Below are positions 33,830-64,000 of a stretch of DNA of 64,000 bases, piece after piece. The notes below the pieces were generated by a model. That model made no database searches and had not been told where the DNA came from. It saw nothing but the letters and a program-made list of their open reading frames with translations. Each line of letters begins with the position of its first letter. The stretch's first letter is position 1. The translations under genes and the position numbers were made by a program. Origin of the DNA: Sycon ciliatum (Eukaryota > Porifera > Calcarea > Leucosolenida > Sycettidae); NCBI RefSeq assembly GCF_964019385.1, contig NC_088655.1, positions 3,525,661 through 3,589,660 on the forward strand. Reading direction: 5' to 3'.

Positions 33830-33870
33830 ACGTGTGTGGGTGTGGGTGCGCGCATGCATGTATGTGTGTG
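33520..33870 (+). repeat. irregular tandem repeat after the LINE tail
   Basis: Five copies of TAGTCGGATTCGGCAGCTGG-TTCATGTGTGTG, separated by GT/GC-rich spacers of varying length, several with CCTGGGAGACTG. It follows directly on the LINE reading frame and is followed by a GT tract. Confidence 0.75.
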
Positions 33871-34618
33871 ACATCATCTTATATCGGTAGTTATCTGTTA
33901 CTATGTTCTGCGGTGGACTGCGACAGCACACATTATGTGCCAAGATGTGCACCTGGTGATTTGCAACTGTGTTATGTTGAGTTGAAAATGAGCAATGACA
34001 GATAGCTTTTGGTGCTGTATGAGTGTGTTAGGAAATCAATAGCCAATTCCAACCTCTTGCATTGGCCGTCAGGTTGGATAGGATCAGCGCGTGCATTTAC
34101 AACAGTGGTGACGTACTTCCTATTGTACTACTGTAATGTCACATTAGCTTCAGTGTTCATATCATTATAATACTGGAGTATTCTACGTATTCACTACTAT
34201 TCAGTAATCGAGTGGTTATTACTTTTGAAATATACTTCACTCACCAATTCATTGCTCGCTATTATCTACAAGTTCCAGTCCAGTATGATGAAGTCAAGAG
34301 GCGATTTATCCAGCCAAGTAGAGGAACTTGGGATACGAAATCCAAGAGAAATCATGAGGGTTTTTCTCAGTTCGGCCATTCACGAATGTAATTGTTATTC
34401 TTCAACGCAAACTGAGTAATATTTGACCTTGAACAGGATGAAAAGAAGGTCATGCTCGGGGCAGTCGTCATTTGCTCCAGAAGGTTACTCACTACAGTCT
34501 ACTACGCCTATTGGCCTAGGAAGTGGTGAACAAATATGTCGAGAGATATTTAGGACATTCTTGGAAGTCAGTTCTGAACGATTGCATTGTAACTACAAAC
34601 AGTAGTGACTTTGCTGCT
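33871..34618. other. unassigned intergenic DNA
   Basis: Two short plus-strand frames of 60-64 codons (34,225-34,419 and 34,423-34,605) have no recognisable domain. Confidence 0.4.
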
Positions 34619-34626
34619 GTTTGCAT

Positions 34627-34650
34627 CAGGGAGTATTGTACTACTCCCTG
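34627..34650. repeat. micro-palindrome, 24 bp, shortest of the family
   Basis: CAGGGAGTATTGTACTACTCCCTG flanked by GTTTGCAT on both sides (34,619-34,626 and 34,651-34,658). Confidence 0.8.
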
Positions 34651-34659
34651 GTTTGCATC

Positions 34660-35480
34660 CCGATTCATAATTCTCAGCGGCAAAAAAATTCGAATCTAGT
34701 TTTGTGCACTGGTTTCCGCGTTATGTGCACTCGTGGTATCTGCTCATGGCTTCAAAAAATGAGAATCCGTGAACAAGCGCAAAAAGATCAAGCGAAGAAG
34801 GCGAAAATGGCCGCTGCTGTCAGTGAGCAAAGTTGGATGTTTGGCGTCTTCTGTGACCTCCCTGGATCAGTTTCGAACTGTCCAACAAGTGGAAATCGCT
34901 TCAGGATAACATCGTGAAGCGGTGTGCTGAAGGACGATTTGTCCATCTCTGGGTGCAACGGTCGATGCTAAAACGGCCGATTCTGAGATTTGGCTCACGG
35001 ACTATAAGAAGGTGGATGCTGTGCTGGTGAAGCAAACCAACAACGCCAGCTCGTGGTCTCTAAGTCTAAACGAACGGCTTGTGTACCCCCCAGACCATGG
35101 AGTCTAAGAATACGTAAACGGAACGTAGCAAAGAGGGCAGAACATTCATGCTATGCAGGTCTTCGGTGCAAAAAATTCTAACATTCGCCTGGAGATTGCA
35201 TAGCATGGCAGTGGCAAAAATATTATGAGTGACTCAGTCAGCCTGCCTTCTTTGTGAGTAGTAGTTGATGAGTAGCATTGTGGGTAGATCTTCAACTCAC
35301 TACCCCTCTCCTCCATCATCTTTCAGGCTTCTCTTAGATCTCCCCCCCCCCCCCCCCTTATACACAGTAGACATCTACACAGTGCTCTAGCCTCTATATC
35401 ACCCACTGGGCTAAAACTTAGTACAATACAATAGATGACCATTCCTCTGACTGATAAAATAATTATTATTGTTAAGGCGC
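34660..35480. other. unassigned intergenic DNA
   Basis: A Lys/Ala-rich stretch near 34,750-34,900 could be a remnant of a coding sequence but is not recognised. A poly-C run lies near 35,341-35,356. Confidence 0.4.
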
Positions 35481-35624
35481 CCCCAGAAATGTTTAATGTG
35501 TGGGTGACTGCAGAGCAAAACATAATAATTACTATCATGGTGACTGCAGTGCAGAGCAAAACATATCACTGATAATGTTTTGCTCTGTGTCACCCACGCA
35601 TTGGCAATTTCTGGGGGCGTTGTA
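35481..35624. mobile_element. short fold-back element
   Basis: AAGGCGCCCCCAGAAAT...GTGGGTGACTGCAGAGC is mirrored by GCTCTGTGTCACCCAC...ATTTCTGGGGGCGTT. An internal GTGACTGCAG-AGCAAAACAT block is repeated. Confidence 0.65.
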
Positions 35625-36500
35625 ACTTGTAACACATGTTTACCATGCATGGGGGTGGCAAACACCCTCAAATCAAATAGCATGATTTTGCCTGATTTAA
35701 AACTCTTCACACTCCCTGTACTTCATGCATGGTCAGAAGCTAGCCAATCCAAAATCAATAGCTTCAGACACCCATGCAAGAACTGCATGACTGACCTGCT
35801 CAGAATCAGTGGGCAAAGAGATCAAGACTGACATGGCTCATTGATCTCTCAAGGGTCTACAGTCAGGGTGTACCCAAGGGGTACCCAAAGCAAAGTGCAT
35901 GGCAAAATTACCTGTGTTTTTTTGCAATTTCGAGGCGTATCCTGAGCTTTCCTTAGCTGTATCTCGTTGCTTTTTTGACATTGGCCATTGCGGATTTGTG
36001 CTCAGAAGGTGTGTCTTTGGAGGTGTACTGTCTCGAATTTTTCGATTCGGCCTTGGTTGGGCTGAGATCGAACATTGAAATCTGTTGTTATTCATATACT
36101 TCCTTCCATAATTCAGGGGGGGGGGGGGGGATTGGGGACGGTCCCTTGATAAGGAATTCTAAAAGCAAGAAAATACGCCACTGGGTGTCGAAATCGGTTC
36201 ATTGGCTCCTACCGAGCACCGTTTTGAGGAAGCAGGACTATTGCGCCATGTGCACGGCAAACACCGAAATAGCCAAAGAAATCAAGCTGAGGAGAAAGAT
36301 CCCAGAAAGGCAAAGAAAAGTACAACTGACATGCACATGATCAATAGACGGACAGTTGGTCCGTCACCGGCCTGCGCATATGCACATGCATTCGAATTAC
36401 TTCAGTACAATGTAGTCGATCGAGCAATCGATCGTCCAGACTCATTCAGTCTGCAGGATTCTTTCTTCTTGTTCGCTTTAGTTCTGTTTTGCAAGCCGCT
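35625..36500. other. unassigned intergenic DNA
   Basis: No gene recognised. Poly-G run near 36,115-36,130. Confidence 0.4.
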
Positions 36501-36507
36501 CAACTGT

Positions 36508-37994
36508 CTAATCTTGATGGTGTCCAGGGCCGCTGACACTGGTGGTGCCCGAATCGGGCGAGGCAGTCGGTGACTGACTTGTTGCTGCCATTGCCGCTTG
36601 GGCTTCGGCAGGTGAAGGACTAGGTGACTGAGGGCTGTCAAAGGAGCACTTTCCCGCTGGGCTCACGCCTCCCTTCCGCACGAGCAAATATTTCACGCTG
36701 TAAACACGGCCTTCTTCTTGAAGCTGATCCATGACGGTATCATGTCCTTGTCTGGACTTATGCTTTTTCAGCGTGTCGTGGTGACCTCAAGCTGCGAGGT
36801 CAGGGTTCTACCGGCTCTTGTTGCAACTTCCCGTTTAGAGGAAATTTGATGCTGAGCCTCGCGAATGGTGTCGGCTGTGATAGTGTTGCAGTATGCCTTC
36901 ACCTGCTCAGCTATTTGCCCCTTCGTTTCTTCTGTCAGCTGGGTTGAGGAGGACAGCTTCCTCCGCTTATGACGGGCCTCTCCAGCGTGGACCACGTTCT
37001 CTACGAATGGATGCGAGGCCTGCTTGCTTTCCTCCGATTCCGCTCCAGAAAGATAAATTGATAAAAATAAGGTTGAATTGTCTTTCAGCAAGTGCATTAT
37101 GGACAGGCAGGGAGAAAATGTGTTGGCACAGCCAACCCCACAAGATCTCTTCCTTTGCCTTTGGTGGAGAGCACCCGGAGGAGTTTGCGACCTTCGCTAT
37201 GGCTTGCAGAAATTCATCGCTGGCCCATATTCCACCGGTCTCTCCAACTCTTCAGGTCTTGTAAGCACGATCGAAGAACTCCGTAGATAATAAATTCATC
37301 AAGCCATGCTGAGCTGTCAGCTCCAGCCAGTAGTACCTGGACTGTGGTGGTCAGGTCCATGTCGACAGCTGCAGCAACGACATCATCCGGATCACCATCT
37401 CCATCTTCCTCGGCAGCATCAAACAGCAGTGTGGCATGTTCGGCGGATATTTCACGATTAATGGGCTTGGGACGGTCCTTCTCACCCCTTAATGAAAGCC
37501 ACGACCGCCGGAAAGTGGAACTGTGTCGGGTGCTTGCACCCAGGCACAGGACTAGCGGCGCCTGAAGCCATCGGGTTGCGTGCTTGTTCAGGGTACTGCG
37601 TATTGCCATGATGAAGGCTGGCATAACTTCGCCGACAACAAGTCCATAGTCTTCCGGGGCAAGCTTGGCGGCGGCCAGCATTGTCTGCCATAGACCCACA
37701 CTGCAAACAGTCCCGAGATGTGTCTGCATAATCATACGCCAGCCAGACTGCATCCCCAGCAATGTTTGTAATTGCATTGGTAATTTACGTGTCACATCAT
37801 TGCAACAGGTTCACATCATATATACAAGCAGCCAGTTGTTCCCTCACCACATCATCCTCATGACTCGCATAAACCACTTGCTCAGCATCAGGAGTATCAT
37901 CAGCTTGCTCGGGTGCTGCCAGGTCTTCTTGTTTGATGTTGGGATTTTTTCGAGGAGTAAAGCGGCCTTTGTTCCTCCGGCCCTTAAGAGACAT
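36508..37994 (-). pseudogene. unrecognised multi-frame protein, probably transposon-derived
   Basis: Minus-strand frames in order: 37,797-37,994 (basic start MSLKGRRNKGRFTPRKNP); 37,214-37,795 (193 codons, with KPINREISAEHATLLFDAAE and an acidic run); a piece near 37,080-37,215 reading IFSLPVHNALAERQFNL; 36,768-37,097 (KRRKLSSSTQLTEETKG); and 36,508-36,732 (Ser/Pro-rich end). The HNALAER word vaguely recalls the HNS-xx-ER motif near the C-terminus of some transposases. The frames may be exons or a broken single gene. Function unknown. Confidence 0.35.
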
Positions 37995-38594
37995 AGCCAG
38001 GAACTGGTCTCGATATTGTCTTGCTATGGATAGCTATTCCTCCGCGGAAAGAAACCCAGCTCACTCTCAATCCAACGAAGAGCGTTCTGAGCTGTTTTCC
38101 ACAAATGTTTAGAAAATAAAAAGGACATGGCTAGAAGAAAACGCCGTTGATCAAACAAGCCCACATCAGCTGCCTTCGCATAGCAGGCGTCGCTGTCCGT
38201 GCTTCAGAGATTTTAGAAGCAATAGTTGCGATACTGGCTTGTCATCCATGAAACCACCACTGAATGGAGAGGCATCAAGACTATTGATAGCTAGTAAGGA
38301 ACAAAAGAGAAAGAGAAGAGAAGGGTGCCTACGACTCTTACCTGTACGTAGTCACAAGTTAGTGTCAGGCAAAGAGCAAACTGCACCAGAAACGCCCCCC
38401 CCCCCCCCCGGAGCATCTACGGCTTGCTTGAGTACTCGAAGAGTGAGCTGGACAGACACGTGTTTCAGCAACTAGCACGAACTTGCGTGCATAACCGCAC
38501 GGGGGGGGGGGGGGGGGTACATGTAAGTACTATAATTATAACCCAATACTAGTTCAAAAGTAGTATTGGATAAACCTTGTTATAGTTCACGCAT
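37995..38594. other. unassigned intergenic DNA
   Basis: Contains a poly-C run near 38,394 and a poly-G run near 38,502. No gene. Confidence 0.45.
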
Positions 38595-38777
38595 ATTGTT
38601 AGATTGACAGCATGAAACAAGGTGGAGGACGCTGTGTTCGGAAACAGTGACCTTACTACAACCTGGTTCAAATGGTCCGCAGGGACAGGGGCTCTGCCAA
38701 CCGCGGAAGGTTGTAGTAAGGTCACTGTTTTCGAACACAGTGTCCTCCACCTTGTTTCATGCTGTCAATCTAACAAT
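38595..38777. mobile_element. fold-back MITE with about 70-bp arms
   Basis: ATTGTTAGATTGACAGCATG and onward through GTGACCTTACTACAACCT is mirrored with few mismatches at the right. It is related to fragments at 11,556 and 42,101. Confidence 0.75.
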
Positions 38778-38822
38778 ACTGTAGTGGACTACTAGTACAT
38801 GCACCTACATTCACACTCTGCC

Positions 38823-38825
<3 letters not shown>

Positions 38826-38865
<40 letters not shown>
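38826..38865. repeat. (CT)n microsatellite upstream of TMEM145
   Basis: CT run about 80 bases before the start codon; it could act as the pyrimidine tract of a leader-exon acceptor. Confidence 0.9.
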
Positions 38866-38869
<4 letters not shown>

Positions 38870-38944
38870 GTTCAATAGTTCTGCATTTCTCCCTCTTTTC
38901 TCTTTCAATCCACTATCCATGCAACAGCAGTGTCTGGCTGAAGA

Positions 38945-63460
<24,516 letters not shown>

Positions 63461-64000
63461 CCAGGTTCCTGTCGTCAATGCAGCAACATGCAGCAACAAG
63501 CAGCACACGAGCGTTCATGCTCTGCGTGTAGCCCCGGCGAGAGGATGTTGATGTCACAATCCGGTATCAAAGCATGGTGTGTGTTTCCCTGCAGTGTCAA
63601 AGTGCTACTCGTGATCCGTTCTGTGCTCAGTATAATTATTTTCCGCTAACTCGTGTCCGTTTTATATCCAAACTTCCACCCACCCTTAGCTTGTAACACG
63701 CCGTGTACTTGCAGCTTCCTGGGAATCAACAGTACCGGTGTACTGCCAGCCGTAATGCATTGGACCTTCTGCTCACGCATGCCTCTATGATGCGACATGT
63801 CTCAATAGCACCTGAACGTGCACAGTACACGTATGCACATGACCAGGGTACGGTGTGCACACGTGTGTGCTAATACACCAGCGCCCACTCACCATACATG
63901 GATACTCCCTATTCACCAACAAAAACAATTGGCGATGCATCGATCAGAGATGCACACTGCATATACCGCTCGTCAACGGGATTACTCTAAGGGTTTTTCC
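63461..64000 (+). other. 3' flank of TMEM145
   Basis: Probable 3' UTR and downstream DNA. No clear AATAAA is seen before the window ends, so the polyadenylation site is unplaced. Confidence 0.5.

Overview
This is nuclear DNA of an animal. It carries two large intron-rich animal genes on the plus strand, embedded in a very dense carpet of transposon remains, simple repeats and poly-G/poly-C runs. One gene is a LIM-homeobox gene with a strongly divergent homeodomain. The other is a TMEM145-type seven-pass receptor. The divergence of the homeodomain and the mix of mobile elements (BEL/Pao, Penelope-like, hAT, pogo-like, piggyBac-like, N-RAG-TP-like) suggest a marine invertebrate, perhaps a non-bilaterian such as a sponge. 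Nothing in the window settles the phylum.

Layout. 1-13,300 is repeat territory: a young BEL/Pao LTR element with apparently identical LTRs (523-4,913, minus), a swarm of tiny palindromes flanked by 8-bp duplications, and many MITEs of the hAT, pogo/mariner and piggyBac types, some nested. 13,347-25,452 holds the LIM-homeobox gene. Its eight exons join in phase to 1,367 codons, with two LIM domains, a homeodomain and a huge Gln/Ala-rich tail. 25,500-38,900 is again repeats, with a composite repeat seen also near 9.7 kb, a LINE tail and two regions of unrecognised ORFs (31.6-32.7 kb plus, 36.5-38.0 kb minus). 38,945-63,460 holds the TMEM145 homologue. Its 18 exons join in phase to 977 codons: signal peptide, luminal domain, seven membrane segments and a long disordered tail.

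The introns of the TMEM145 gene carry the most interesting fossil, an antisense, decayed transposase of about 3.3 kb (53.5-56.8 kb). It has the N-terminal zinc-binding region and RING finger of RAG1 plus Asp and Glu catalytic-type motifs, as in the N-RAG-TP transposons. They also hold Penelope-like fragments, including a 265-bp-arm near-perfect inverted repeat, LINE tails and SINEs. Minisatellites sit directly on splice sites (exon 16 donor, exon 17 acceptor, exon 9 acceptor). The two host genes show no evident functional link; they are simply neighbours.

All exon models were made by eye from splice consensus, phase continuity and family resemblance. No search was run.
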